Shown: positions 16,270-25,144, numbered from the stretch's first letter. The stretch is 64,000 nt of DNA from Sphingobacterium sp. FBM7-1 (GCF_020687765.1 NZ_JAJEWJ010000004.1:186001-250000), one strand, 5' to 3'. Notes: generated by a model from the letters alone, not told the origin. Numbers and translations are program-made.

Positions 16270-16309
16270 GAGAGCGGGGCATTAACCTCGCTCTCTTATT
16301 TTACAATGC
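16259..16309. terminator. Long palindromic bidirectional terminator
   Basis: ATTGTAAAATAAGAGAGCG and CGCTCTCTTATTTTACAAT form a 19-bp perfect stem around a short GGGGCATTAACCT loop. It serves both converging genes, the HAD-like gene (whose last codons and TAA are in the left arm) and lpdA (stop at 16316). A/T runs flank both sides. Confidence 0.8.
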
Positions 16310-16315
16310 TATTTG

Positions 16316-17704
16316 TTATAAATGGATAACTTCATCATAGGCTGCGGCGGCAGCTTCCATGATCGCTTCACTCATCGTAGGATGCGGGTGGATAGCTTTG
16401 ATCATTTCGTGTCCTGTAGTTTCTAGTTTTCTGGCAACCACAATCTCTGCAATCATTTCCGTCACGTTGGCGCCTATCATGTGTGCTCCGAGAAGCTCAC
16501 CATATTTCGCGTCGAAAATCAATTTGATAAATCCATCTTTCGCACCTGCTGCCGAGGCTTTGCCGGAAGCCGAGAAGGGGAATTTACCCACCTTAAGTTC
16601 ATAGCCAGCTTCTTTAGCCGCTTTTTCGGTATAACCCACAGAGGCGACTTCTGGAGAGCAATATGTACAGCCCGGAATATTGTTGTAATCGATAGGTTCT
16701 ACGTGTAGGCCTTTGATTTTCTCCACACAAGTTATTCCTTCGGCCGAAGCGACGTGAGCGAGAGCTTGCCCCTTTACAATATCGCCGATGGCATAAACGC
16801 CATCGATATTTGTTTTGTAAAAATCGTCGACCAACACGCGGCCTTTATCTGTTTTTACGCCTACTTCTTCTAAGCCTAAATTTTCGATGTTAGGACTAAT
16901 ACCCACCGCCGAAAGAACAATTTCTGCTTCAAGCGTTTCTGTGCCTTTTGCGGTTTTGATCGAAACTTTCGATAAATCACCTTTGGTATCTACCGATTGT
17001 ACTTCCGATTTCGTCATAATCTCGATACCCACTTTCTTGAGTGATTTTTCGAGTTGCTTGGAAACTTCTTCGTCTTCCACCGGAACAATTCTATCCATGA
17101 ATTCTACGATCGTAACTTTAGTGCCCATGGCATTGTAGAAATAAGCGAATTCCACGCCGATCGCACCAGACCCTACTACAACCATTGATTTAGGCTGTTT
17201 AGGAAGATTCATTGCTTGACGGTAACCAATAATTTTCTTGCCGTCCTGTGGTAAGTTAGGAAGTTCACGTGAGCGGGCACCGGTTGCCAATATAGTATGT
17301 TTGGCCGTGTACTCTTTTGTCGATCCGTCTGCACCCTTGACGTCTATTTTACCGCCTTTTTTAATTTTAGCAGTACCCATAATGACATCAATTTTGTTCT
17401 TTTTCATCAAGAACTGGATGCCTTTGCTCATGCCATCTGCTACACCACGACTGCGTTTTACAACAGCCCCAAAGTCTGCTTCTCCTCCTTGCACTTTAAT
17501 GCCATATTCTTCAGCATGATTTAAATACTCAAATACTTGCGCACTTTTTAAAAGTGCTTTGGTCGGGATACAGCCCCAGTTTAGACAGATGCCTCCTAAT
17601 GCTTCCCGTTCTATGATCGCTGTTTTAAAACCCAATTGAGACGCACGGATGGCAGCAACATATCCTCCTGGGCCACTACCGATTACTATGATATCGTAGT
17701 TCAT
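16316..17704 (-). CDS. lpdA: Dihydrolipoyl dehydrogenase, first copy
   Basis: E3 subunit that reoxidises dihydrolipoamide with NAD+ for the 2-oxo acid dehydrogenase complexes. I start it at the ATG at 17704 (MNYDIIVIGSGPGG, 462 aa). A longer frame to 17815 would place its start inside a -7 box. It has the FAD fold GSGPGGYVAA, the redox disulfide in CLNWGCIPTK, the NAD fold VVGSGAIGVEFA and the C-terminal HPHPTMSEA with the His-Glu catalytic pair. It is distinct from the second copy at 18755 (CLNVGCIPSK), so the two probably serve different complexes. It is monocistronic, ending in the long palindromic terminator. Confidence 0.93.
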   Translation of the reverse strand: MNYDIIVIGSGPGGYVAAIRASQLGFKTAIIEREALGGICLNWGCIPTKALLKSAQVFEYLNHAEEYGIKVQGGEADFGAVVKRSRGVADGMSKGIQFLMKKNKIDVIMGTAKIKKGGKIDVKGADGSTKEYTAKHTILATGARSRELPNLPQDGKKIIGYRQAMNLPKQPKSMVVVGSGAIGVEFAYFYNAMGTKVTIVEFMDRIVPVEDEEVSKQLEKSLKKVGIEIMTKSEVQSVDTKGDLSKVSIKTAKGTETLEAEIVLSAVGISPNIENLGLEEVGVKTDKGRVLVDDFYKTNIDGVYAIGDIVKGQALAHVASAEGITCVEKIKGLHVEPIDYNNIPGCTYCSPEVASVGYTEKAAKEAGYELKVGKFPFSASGKASAAGAKDGFIKLIFDAKYGELLGAHMIGANVTEMIAEIVVARKLETTGHEMIKAIHPHPTMSEAIMEAAAAAYDEVIHL

Positions 17705-17812
17705 AATGTGTATTTGTTTTGTAACGTATTCATCACACAATGTGTATTCCGAGTACGCATTTAATTTAAATTTTTTTCTAGTATAAAGACGCTGCTTGTT
17801 TAGCAAACGTTC

Positions 17813-17820
17813 CAAAAATA
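17813..17820 (-). promoter_or_regulatory. Putative -7 box (TATTTTTG) of lpdA copy 1
   Basis: Read on the minus strand the box is TATTTTTG. It would give a 5' leader of about 105 nt before the ATG at 17704, and it rules against a start further upstream. Confidence 0.4.
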
Positions 17821-17978
17821 CATATTTTTTTCCTTATCAAACAACGCTTTTCTGGCTTTCGCTAATAGAGAATTGGCGATATCCTTAGTAACATGTCAGT
17901 ATTTGGTCAATAGATGATAAAAATTGAGCGCGAATAAGCTTTTGACTGTATGTTTGTGAAAACTTTTAATCGTTCACT

Positions 17979-18287
17979 ATGTTACGGATTTTTCAGCAAA
18001 TAGCCTTGTGGGAAGCTGTTTCCACCGTTATCCTTTTTTTTGTGGCCATGCCGCTTAAATATCTGGCCGATATACCGGAGGCCGTCAGAATAGCCGGTTC
18101 TATCCACGGGTTTTTAGTCGTGCTGTTTGTCATTCTTCTGGTGATGTGCTGGAATGAGTATAAATGGCCTTTTAGTCGCGTGATGAAATATTTTTTTGCG
18201 TCGTTGATTCCGATCGTATCCTTTTGGATAGAGCGCGACGTTAAGCGCCAGATCCACGCTCAAAAGACAACGGGTACTTCACTTTAG
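17979..18287 (+). CDS. DUF3817 integral membrane protein
   Basis: This 102-aa protein has three predicted membrane helices: LWEAVSTVILFFVAMPLKYL (residues 9-28), IHGFLVVLFVILLVMCW (about 43-59) and a third segment YFFASLIPIVSFWIERDV. An ER-DVK end is typical of DUF3817 (YdzA-type) proteins. The family is small, widespread and of unknown function. It is convergent with the acyl-CoA thioesterase gene, with stop codons separated by 2 bp. Confidence 0.8.
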   Translation: MLRIFQQIALWEAVSTVILFFVAMPLKYLADIPEAVRIAGSIHGFLVVLFVILLVMCWNEYKWPFSRVMKYFFASLIPIVSFWIERDVKRQIHAQKTTGTSL

Positions 18288-18289
18288 TC

Positions 18290-18694
18290 TTATTGCTTAT
18301 CCGGAAAGGAGTCTATGCTCATGTAAGCATAGGTAATCTCTGTCTTTCCGTGGGGTAGAGGATTGCCGTCCTCGTCCAGATTGACGAATACAAGTTTGTC
18401 GATCGAAAGTATGGTTTTTCGGGTAATCTTGTTGCGGACTTCACACCGCATGGTGATGGATGTTGTGCCGAAATGTGTTGCCGTGATGCCCATTTCTATA
18501 ATATCGCCTTGTTTAGCAGAACTTACAAAATTGATTTCGGAAATGTATTTCGTTACAACATGAGGATTGCCCAATTGTACAATTGCATAGATTACCGCTT
18601 CTTCATCTATCCAACTTAACAACCTGCCACCGAATAGGGAGCCATTGGGATTTAGATCTTCCGGTTTTATCCATTTTCTAGTGTGAAAATTCAT
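18290..18694 (-). CDS. Acyl-CoA thioesterase, hotdog fold
   Basis: I use the ATG at 18694 (MNFHTRKWIKPEDLNPNG, 134 aa), where homologues begin; an ATG 12 bp upstream is possible. The sequence has the hotdog motifs GSLFGGRLLSWIDEEA (central helix with catalytic Asp/Glu region), VVTKYISEINFVSSAKQGDIIE and the later strand TSITMRCEVRN. This is the YciA/BFIT-like group that hydrolyses acyl-CoA to free CoA. A second paralogue lies at 45054. It is downstream of lpdA copy 2 on the same strand but separated from it by a hairpin. Confidence 0.85.
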   Translation of the reverse strand: MNFHTRKWIKPEDLNPNGSLFGGRLLSWIDEEAVIYAIVQLGNPHVVTKYISEINFVSSAKQGDIIEMGITATHFGTTSITMRCEVRNKITRKTILSIDKLVFVNLDEDGNPLPHGKTEITYAYMSIDSFPDKQ

Positions 18695-18710
18695 AATGTT
18701 AATCATTAAT

Positions 18711-18742
18711 TGAAAAAGGCAAGATAATCATCTTGCCTTTTA
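18711..18742 (-). terminator. Terminator of lpdA copy 2
   Basis: AAAAGGCAAGAT and ATCTTGCCTTTT form a 12-bp perfect stem with an AATC loop. It lies 13 bp downstream of the second lpdA gene, and the A/T ends make it suitable in either direction. Confidence 0.8.
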
Positions 18743-18754
18743 TGCTATACTATA

Positions 18755-20161
18755 TTAAGCATGAATTGCTCGGTTTGCCGTAGCTGCTAGCGCTGCTTCT
18801 TTAATTGCTTCCGTAAATGTCGGATGGGCATGGCATATTCTGCCGATATCTTCTGCCGACGCACGATATTCCATCGCCACAACGGCTTCTGCAATCATAT
18901 CTGCTGCGCGAGGTCCGATCATATGTACACCTAACACCTCATCGGTCTGGGCATCTGCTAATACCTTAATAAAACCATCTGTGTCTCCAGAGGCTTTCGC
19001 ACGGCCGGATGCTTTAAACGAAAATGAGCCGCTCTTATATTTTACACCTGCTTCTTTCAGTTGCTCTTCTGTTTTGCCTACGGAGGCTACTTCTGGCCAG
19101 GTGTATACCACGCCGGGTATCAGGTTATAGTCGATATGTGGTTTTTGACCGACAATATGCTCGGCTACATACACGCCTTCATCCTCTGCTTTGTGAGCGA
19201 GCATAGCTCCTTTGATGACGTCTCCGATGGCGTAAACACCCTCAACTGCTGTCTCTAAATGTTGATTTACAGGGATTTTATTTCCGCGCTCTTCGGTTTT
19301 GATGCCGATATTCTCTAAACCTAAGCCTGCTGTATAAGCGGTTCTTCCGACAGCGACAATGCAGTAATCACCCTCGATGTTGACGACTTCTCCTTTTTGA
19401 TTCTCTGCGGTTACGTTAACTTTTTTCCCTTTTGTGGAAGCACCGGTTACTTTATGTCCCAAAAAGAATTCTACACCTAAGTTTTTCTTTAATACTCGCT
19501 GTAGTTCTTTTCCTAGGCCCCCGTCCATGGTGCCTATAATAGATTTCTCAAACTCCACAACCGATACCTTTGCGCCAAGCCTCGCGTATACGGATCCTAA
19601 TTCCAGACCGATAACTCCACCGCCGATAACAATAAGATGTTTAGGAACTTCTTGTAGATTAAGAGCTTCCGTAGAGGTGATAATGCGCTTTTTGTCAATA
19701 GGTAAAAAGGGGAGTGCGGTAGGTTTAGAGCCGGTCGCAATAATCACGTTTTTTGCTTTTAACTCTGTCGAACTACCATCGTTTTTGGTGACTTTGATGG
19801 TGTTTTTGTCGACAAAAGAACCTAAACCTTCATAACTGTCTATTTTATTTTTCTTAAAAAGAAACGTAATACCAGCCGTATTTTGCGAAATTACCTCATT
19901 CTTACGCTCCATCATCTTTTTGATATCAATTTTGAGGTCGTTCAAACTGATACCATGTGCTCCAAAATTATGAGCCGCATTGTGATAATGCTCGGAACTG
20001 TCTAATAAGGCTTTAGAAGGGATACAACCCACGTTGAGACATGTGCCTCCAAAAGTGCTATATTTCTCGATTACAGCTGTTTTTAGTCCAAGCTGAGCGC
20101 AGCGAATAGCACTTACATATCCACCAGGACCACTTCCTATAACGATTACGTCGTATTGCAT
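18755..20161 (-). CDS. lpdA: Dihydrolipoyl dehydrogenase, second copy
   Basis: This 468-aa flavoprotein has the same role as the gene at 16316: E3 for pyruvate, 2-oxoglutarate or branched-chain oxo acid dehydrogenase, or the glycine cleavage system. The features are the N-terminal FAD fold GSGPGGYVSAIR, the redox-active disulfide GGTCLNVGCIPSKALL, the NAD fold VIGGGVIGLELG, and the terminal HAHPTFTEAIKEA with the catalytic His and Glu. The VIEKYSTFGGTC and KSGSFSFKASGRAKA wording is of the type often found with the 2-oxoglutarate complex, but the partner cannot be decided here. It is monocistronic with its own promoter and terminator. Confidence 0.93.
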   Translation of the reverse strand: MQYDVIVIGSGPGGYVSAIRCAQLGLKTAVIEKYSTFGGTCLNVGCIPSKALLDSSEHYHNAAHNFGAHGISLNDLKIDIKKMMERKNEVISQNTAGITFLFKKNKIDSYEGLGSFVDKNTIKVTKNDGSSTELKAKNVIIATGSKPTALPFLPIDKKRIITSTEALNLQEVPKHLIVIGGGVIGLELGSVYARLGAKVSVVEFEKSIIGTMDGGLGKELQRVLKKNLGVEFFLGHKVTGASTKGKKVNVTAENQKGEVVNIEGDYCIVAVGRTAYTAGLGLENIGIKTEERGNKIPVNQHLETAVEGVYAIGDVIKGAMLAHKAEDEGVYVAEHIVGQKPHIDYNLIPGVVYTWPEVASVGKTEEQLKEAGVKYKSGSFSFKASGRAKASGDTDGFIKVLADAQTDEVLGVHMIGPRAADMIAEAVVAMEYRASAEDIGRICHAHPTFTEAIKEAALAATANRAIHA

Positions 20162-20186
20162 AAAAATAGTATTGTAGTTTCGACCT

Positions 20187-20214
20187 CAAAGTTAATGATT
20201 TAAATAAATTTCAA
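20187..20214 (-). promoter_or_regulatory. Promoter of lpdA copy 2 (TTG - 17 bp - TAACTTTG)
   Basis: On the minus strand TTG (20212-20214) is followed after 17 bp by TAACTTTG (20187-20194). The expected leader is about 20 nt. Confidence 0.6.
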
Positions 20215-20257
20215 GGTATTTAATACGTAAAATAAAGTGGCCGCATGCGGGTGACGA

Positions 20258-20287
20258 AAAAAGCACTTACCCCGGTAAGTGCTTTCT
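20258..20287 (-). terminator. Terminator of the azurin gene
   Basis: AAGCACTTACC pairs with GGTAAGTGCTT around a two-base loop, followed on the minus strand by a T-run. It starts about 23 bp after the azurin stop codon. Confidence 0.8.
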
Positions 20288-20309
20288 ATGCTGTTTACGT
20301 TCGTTTAGC

Positions 20310-20846
20310 TTATTCTGCTACGATTTTACCTTGCATTACCCCAAAGTGTCCAGGGAAACTACAGATATAGGTGTATACGCCCTTCTCCAGCGTGAAGGTA
20401 ATTTGATCTTCTTCGCCCGGGCCAAGCAATTTTGTGTGTGCAACCACGGAGCTTAGAGAAGTTTTCGGGATATAATCGTTGTCCGCTGCGCCTACAGCTT
20501 CCGCGCCAAAAGTAGCTACATCAACGCCTGGCGCCAATACTACTAAATTATGCCCCATTGACTCTTTGGGTAATTCACCTACATTTTTGAGGGTTAGCTG
20601 AATTTCTTCGCCCGCTTTTACGCGCAATAGTTCTGTGCTAAACTTCATTTGGTCATTACCTTCCACAACAGGTTGGTTGGAGAGCTCCACATTTTCAATA
20701 CCAGGTACTGTTTCGGTAGAAGCAGCTCCGGCAGCAGCTGTAGATGTTTCTTCTGTTGTAGCCGATGTGTTATTATTTTCTGAACCACCACAAGCCGCGA
20801 ACGACAATGCCATGGCAATCGCTGGGAAAACAAATAATTTTTTCAT
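20310..20846 (-). CDS. Azurin, lipoprotein form
   Basis: This 178-aa type-1 blue copper protein carries a lipoprotein signal (lipobox LSFAAC, Cys19), a 40-residue Thr/Ala/Glu-rich spacer and then the cupredoxin domain (about 55-178). The copper ligands are visible: His99 in ESMGHNLVV, Cys162 and His167 in TYICSFPGHF, and Met171. It would be a membrane-tethered periplasmic one-electron carrier, probably to cytochrome c peroxidase or a terminal oxidase, as inferred for azurins of aerobes. A well-formed promoter and a terminator make it a single-gene unit. Confidence 0.93.
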   Translation of the reverse strand: MKKLFVFPAIAMALSFAACGGSENNNTSATTEETSTAAAGAASTETVPGIENVELSNQPVVEGNDQMKFSTELLRVKAGEEIQLTLKNVGELPKESMGHNLVVLAPGVDVATFGAEAVGAADNDYIPKTSLSSVVAHTKLLGPGEEDQITFTLEKGVYTYICSFPGHFGVMQGKIVAE

Positions 20847-20887
20847 TGTAAAGAAAGTTAAATATAAATTATGTGTATGCTTTTAAA

Positions 20888-20917
20888 CAAATTTAACCAA
20901 TATTCTTTTATAATCAA
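20888..20917 (-). promoter_or_regulatory. Promoter of the azurin gene (TTG - 19 bp - TAAATTTG)
   Basis: On the minus strand TTG (20915-20917), a 19-bp spacer and TAAATTTG (20888-20895) match the Bacteroidota consensus. The predicted leader is about 37 nt. The promoter lies just beyond the 3' end of the kinase gene (20922). Confidence 0.65.
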
Positions 20918-20921
20918 GATT

Positions 20922-22526
20922 TTATGGCCTTTTTGAGATTAGCGTGGCAATTTTCTGATATAGATCGTTAGGATCAAAAGGTTTGCCTATTACGCTATCT
21001 GCGCCCGCTTCGTAGGCAGCCGCTTGCTCATGTGGTAATACAGATGCAGAAATTGTAATAATAGGTGTCGCGGCTTTTCGAGGGTTCAGATTCGTTTTGA
21101 TCGCTTGTATGGCTTCAAATCCGGACATGATGGGCATATGGGTGTCCATCATGATGAGTTGGTAGTCTTGCTGCTCGAGGTATTCTAGGGCCACGCGCCC
21201 GTTTTTTACCACATCGACTTCACACCCCCAGCCCTTTAATATGTGCTGGAGCATAAAGCTGTTCAATTCATTATCTTCGGCTATAAGAATTCGTACATTT
21301 TCGAATTTTTGAGGGGACGGTGTCGCTCCTTCATCCATCATTTCTTGTTGTTTAAAGTTGTCTACTTTCTCAAAGGTGGCTTGGAACGAAAATGCCGAAC
21401 CCACCCCATAGGTACTTTCCACGCCTATTTTTCCATGTAATAAATCCGCCAATCGTTTTACGATCGCTAGCCCGAGGCCAGTCCCTCCATGTTTTTTTGT
21501 GATGCTATCGTCACCTTGTTCGAAGGCGAGAAATATCTTTTCCAACGCCTCCGGTTTGATGCCGATCCCAGTGTCTGTGACGGTAAATCGAATGGTACAA
21601 CGGTAGTCCATTTGTTGGATGACACTTACCGCTAAGGTGATCTTTCCGGTTTCGGTGAATTTCAGTGCGTTGGAGGTGAAGTTGTCTATGATTTGCTGGA
21701 CACGTATAGCGGAACTTTTTATGTACGCAGGAAGTTGGGGGTCTATGATGGTTTCAAAGGCAATGTTTTTGGAGGAGGCCTTTATTTTAAATAGCTTCGC
21801 GATATCCAACAATTTTTCGCGGATAGAAAAGGTCTCATATTCTATTTTCATCATTCCCGAATCAATCTTTGAAATATCAAGAATGTCGTCAATAATGAGT
21901 AATAATGAGTTTGAAGCACTGTCTAAGCGATTTATCCATTCGCGTTGCTGATGATTTAGGGGCGTCTTTCGGAGAACGTGTAGAATACCTACAATGCCGT
22001 TGATAGGGGTTCGGATTTCGTGGCTCACATTTGCCAAGAAGCTTTCCTTAACTTTACGAGCTTCTTCCGTTTCTTTTTTTGCTAGAAGCAACTGTTTTTG
22101 CAATTCTTCCAGTGCGACGTTCTTTTCTTTAATCTCCTCTTGTATTTGGGTCTGACGGGCTATAGAGGTGATTTTTGCAAGGGTTATTTCCGGATCGAGC
22201 GGTTTGTAAAGGTAATCCACTGCTCCGCTTTTCAGCCCTTTAAGTAGGTCCTTGTCGTCTTTGGAATCCGCGGTTACCATAATCGCCGTGATATGGCTCG
22301 TTTGGGAATTTGATTTTAATAGCGAAATGAATTCAAACCCGTCTATTTCAGGCATGTGCACGTCTACTAATGCGATGGCAATATCATCTTGCCAGCAAAT
22401 TTTCAGCGCTTCGGTCGGATTGGTGGAGCCGATGATCCGGACGTCTTCTAGCGTCGAAAGCAATGCCGACAAACTGATGATGTTTTCCTCCTTGTCATCT
22501 AAAATAAGAAGATTAACATGCTTCAT
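20922..22526 (-). CDS. Hybrid sensor histidine kinase (REC-HisKA-HATPase-REC)
   Basis: The 534-aa soluble protein has no membrane segment. Its domains in order are a receiver (residues 1-125, phosphoacceptor Asp55 in LVDVHMPEIDG, Lys in YLYKPL), a coiled coil (about 128-162), HisKA with His169 in NVSHEIRTPING, a HATPase domain (N box NFTSNALKFTETG, G1 TDTGIGI, G2 GGTGLGLAIVK) and a second receiver (about 410-534, with MMDTHMPIMSG and IGKPFDPNDL). It probably receives its signal as a phosphate or through partner binding at the first receiver. It has no DNA-binding domain, and no cognate sensor is adjacent. Confidence 0.9.
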   Translation of the reverse strand: MKHVNLLILDDKEENIISLSALLSTLEDVRIIGSTNPTEALKICWQDDIAIALVDVHMPEIDGFEFISLLKSNSQTSHITAIMVTADSKDDKDLLKGLKSGAVDYLYKPLDPEITLAKITSIARQTQIQEEIKEKNVALEELQKQLLLAKKETEEARKVKESFLANVSHEIRTPINGIVGILHVLRKTPLNHQQREWINRLDSASNSLLLIIDDILDISKIDSGMMKIEYETFSIREKLLDIAKLFKIKASSKNIAFETIIDPQLPAYIKSSAIRVQQIIDNFTSNALKFTETGKITLAVSVIQQMDYRCTIRFTVTDTGIGIKPEALEKIFLAFEQGDDSITKKHGGTGLGLAIVKRLADLLHGKIGVESTYGVGSAFSFQATFEKVDNFKQQEMMDEGATPSPQKFENVRILIAEDNELNSFMLQHILKGWGCEVDVVKNGRVALEYLEQQDYQLIMMDTHMPIMSGFEAIQAIKTNLNPRKAATPIITISASVLPHEQAAAYEAGADSVIGKPFDPNDLYQKIATLISKRP

Positions 22527-22783
22527 ACTGATTTATTTTAGCCGTTGAAATACGATATGATTTTCATTACACTGTATTCCGCATCTACTTATTTTTCAGA
22601 TAAGTTTGCTACTTACAAAAGTAATAATTGACGGATAGAAAGATATAAAAGGAGAAAATAAATTTTGTGGGTTGTTTTTGTGAACAGGGTGCGAGGCTAA
22701 ATGTGGCAATCTATTATCACTTAGCTTGCGGAAAATGTAAAAATAAATAATATCTTTAATGAATTACTAAAAGAATATAACGT

Positions 22784-23767
22784 ATGGAACCAGAAATTAG
22801 CTTAATTTTAATTATCGTTGGAGGCGTTGTCGCCTTTTTCGTATTGATCTATCTATTACCCGTTAATCTGTGGTTTACAGCGCAACTTTCCAATGTAAGG
22901 ATTAGTCTTCTGAATTTGGTGTTAATGCGTTTGCGGAAGGTTCCGCCTTCCTTGGTGACCAATGCGATGATCACCTCCACGAAAGCTGGATTACACATCT
23001 CTACAAACGAAATTGAAACACATTATCTCGCCGGGGGTAACGTCAATAAGGTGATCAAGGCACTTATTTCGGCAGATAAAGCAAATATTCCGCTTGATTT
23101 TAAACTAGCTACTGCTATCGACCTTGCCGGCCGGGATGTTTTTGATGCGGTGCAACTTTCGGTGAACCCACAGGTCATCAATACTCCGCCTGTTGCGGCT
23201 GTCGCAAAGGATGGTATACAGCTGATTGCGAAGGCAAGAGTGACGGTACGGGCCAATATTAACCAACTGGTTGGTGGAGCAGGAGAGGAAACGATATTGG
23301 CGCGGGTAGGAGAGGGAATTGTGACGACCATTGGTTCTTCCACGAACCATAAAGAGGTATTGGAAAACCCTGACCGCATTTCCAAGACGGTTCTTTCTAA
23401 AGGGTTGGATTCGGGAACAGCCTTTGAAATCCTATCTATCGATATTGCGGATATTGATATCGGGGAGAATGTGGGCGCAAAATTACAAACTGATCAAGCG
23501 GAAGCGGATTTAAAGGTGGCAAATGCCCGGGCGGAGGAGCGTCGTGCGATGGCGGTAGCTAACGAACAGGAAATGCGCGCCAAAGCACAAGAGGCTAAAG
23601 CCAAAGTGATTGAAGCCGAATCGCAGGTTCCATTGGCGATGGCAGAGGCTTTTCGAAGCGGAAACTTGGGTTTGATGGATTACTATAGAATGCAGAATAT
23701 GCAAGCGGACACCGATATGCGTACGTCGATTTCTAAACCTAATCCAGGTGAAAAAGGAAAGTCATAG
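22784..23767 (+). CDS. floA: Flotillin-like protein FloA
   Basis: The 327-aa protein has one N-terminal membrane hairpin ([21 protein letters not shown], residues 5-25), an SPFH/PHB-like domain (about 60-240, with [20 protein letters not shown] and [15 protein letters not shown]) and a C-terminal Ala/Glu-rich coiled coil ([20 protein letters not shown] onward). This is the FloA (formerly YqfA) layout. FloA proteins organise membrane microdomains and influence membrane fluidity and secretion. In many bacteria floA sits next to an NfeD-type gene; here it stands alone. Confidence 0.93.
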   Translation: MEPEISLILIIVGGVVAFFVLIYLLPVNLWFTAQLSNVRISLLNLVLMRLRKVPPSLVTNAMITSTKAGLHISTNEIETHYLAGGNVNKVIKALISADKANIPLDFKLATAIDLAGRDVFDAVQLSVNPQVINTPPVAAVAKDGIQLIAKARVTVRANINQLVGGAGEETILARVGEGIVTTIGSSTNHKEVLENPDRISKTVLSKGLDSGTAFEILSIDIADIDIGENVGAKLQTDQAEADLKVANARAEERRAMAVANEQEMRAKAQEAKAKVIEAESQVPLAMAEAFRSGNLGLMDYYRMQNMQADTDMRTSISKPNPGEKGKS

Positions 23768-23796
23768 CTAAAGGATAAAGAAGTTGTTCTTAAAAC

Positions 23797-24043
23797 AAAA
23801 CCCTGACGATGGGCGCCAGGGTTTGCTACTAACCAATTATAAACCTAAATTATGAAAAGACAATTTTAATGCTGTAATCGTTAAGTGTCTTGATTTGCTC
23901 AATGATTACAATACAAAAGTACATCGAAAAATAGGATTTGTCAAGCTTATTCAGCTTATAGTTGTGTTTGCAATCAATATGTGACAAACTTTTGATGATG
24001 TGTCATTTTTAGATAAATTTTTGACTGTTATTAATTAATAAAT
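23797..24043 (+). other. Hairpin and leader-like sequence between floA and kdsC
   Basis: A hairpin (AAACCCTG...CCAGGGTTT, 23802-23826) follows floA. Next comes TAACCAATTATAAACCTAAA leading into an ATG at 23851 whose frame stops after five codons (ATG AAA AGA CAA TTT TAA). The wording looks like the 5' leader of a Bacteroidota outer-membrane receptor gene, but no receptor follows. The rest is AT-rich, with a TGTAATC...GATTACA inverted repeat. Confidence 0.4.
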
Positions 24044-24562
24044 ATGGTGCTACGCGCATTTGCAAATATTAAATTGCTGTTTTTGGATGTTGATGGGGTG
24101 CTTACAGATGGGACTGTTCTGGTTACGGAACAAGGTGAGCAGTTGCGGAGCTTTTCTATTAAAGATGGGTACGCTATACAGTTAGCTGTAAAACGAGGGC
24201 TTCATATTGTTATTATTAGTGGTGGGAAATCAAATGGCGTGTTACATCGTCTTAATGGGCTTGGCGTAACGGCTGTGTTTTTAGACGTAGCCGATAAATT
24301 GACAATGATGCAAGAGGTGGTTCGTCGTTATCAGGTCACTTGGTCGGAGACCGCGTTTATGGGAGACGATATCCCAGATTTAGCCTGTTTAAAGCAAGTT
24401 GGGTTGCCGCTGTGTCCGCAAGACGCAGTGGAAGAGATAAAAGCGGTGTCCGATTATGTCTCACCGAAGAGGGGCGGAGAGGGGTGTGTGAGAGATGTCA
24501 TCGAAAAGATGTTGAAACTACAACATAAATGGTATGATGACGATAATATAAAAAGTGTATAA
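24044..24562 (+). CDS. kdsC: KdsC-like HAD phosphatase (3-deoxy-D-manno-octulosonate 8-phosphate phosphatase)
   Basis: The 172-aa HAD type IIIA protein shows motif I FLDVDGVLTDG with Asp15 and Asp17, motif II IISGG, Lys in the DKLTMMQEV segment and motif IV MGDDIPDLACL. The size and the absence of a cap match KdsC, which dephosphorylates Kdo-8-phosphate in lipopolysaccharide core synthesis. The sequence alone cannot fully separate it from the related NeuNAc-9-P phosphatase. The last codon is immediately followed by the maf ATG (stop 24560-24562, ATG 24563), so the two genes are coupled. Confidence 0.85.
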   Translation: MVLRAFANIKLLFLDVDGVLTDGTVLVTEQGEQLRSFSIKDGYAIQLAVKRGLHIVIISGGKSNGVLHRLNGLGVTAVFLDVADKLTMMQEVVRRYQVTWSETAFMGDDIPDLACLKQVGLPLCPQDAVEEIKAVSDYVSPKRGGEGCVRDVIEKMLKLQHKWYDDDNIKSV

Positions 24563-25144
24563 ATGTTAATAGAAAGGTTCAAAAATATCCCCATCATCTT
24601 AGGGTCTCAATCGCCTCGGCGAAAAGAGCTGCTCGCGAAATTGGGGTTTGATTTCGAAGTTGTGGTTAAAGAAACGGATGAAAATTTTGATGCGCAACAA
24701 TCACCGCAGGAGATCGTAGAACATATAGCGGTTAATAAGGTTAAAGCTTTTGATAATGTCGCGTTTAGCGATAAACTCGTGATTACGGCAGATACGGTTG
24801 TCGTGTGTGGAACGGATATCTTAGGCAAACCCCGTGATGCAGCGGAGGCGTTTGAGATGTTAAATAGATTACAAGGAGGCAGCCATAAGGTGCTGACGGC
24901 TGTAGCTTTGCAATATCAGGGAGAATTACGCGCTTTTGTGGAAGAGACTGCGGTAACATTTTATTCCCTATCTGCAGCAGAAATCCATTATTATATCGAT
25001 CGTCATCGGCCTTTTGATAAAGCAGGTTCGTACGGTATCCAAGAGTGGATTGGGTTTATAGGGATAAGATCCATTACCGGGAGTTACGAAAATGTAGTGG
25101 GGCTCCCTACCGCAAGATTGTATCAGGAAATGAAAAGAATATAG
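24563..25144 (+). CDS. maf: Maf-family nucleotide pyrophosphatase
   Basis: Maf enzymes hydrolyse dTTP, UTP or modified nucleotides to monophosphates, and overexpression affects septum formation. The 193-aa protein carries the N-terminal LGSQSPRRKELLAKLGFDF (phosphate-binding SxRR), the acidic ADTVVVCG with catalytic Asp, RLQGGSHKVLT and the C-terminal FDKAGSYGIQEW. The residue set (G-SYGIQ with a following hydrophobic) fits the YhdE/dTTP-UTP subgroup. It directly follows kdsC and ends in a terminator shared with the converging TonB receptor gene. Confidence 0.93.
   Translation: MLIERFKNIPIILGSQSPRRKELLAKLGFDFEVVVKETDENFDAQQSPQEIVEHIAVNKVKAFDNVAFSDKLVITADTVVVCGTDILGKPRDAAEAFEMLNRLQGGSHKVLTAVALQYQGELRAFVEETAVTFYSLSAAEIHYYIDRHRPFDKAGSYGIQEWIGFIGIRSITGSYENVVGLPTARLYQEMKRI

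Noticed and set aside
17705..17815. N-terminal extension of lpdA copy 1
   Set aside because: It contains no FAD-fold residues, is not family-like, and its start lies inside the probable -7 box.
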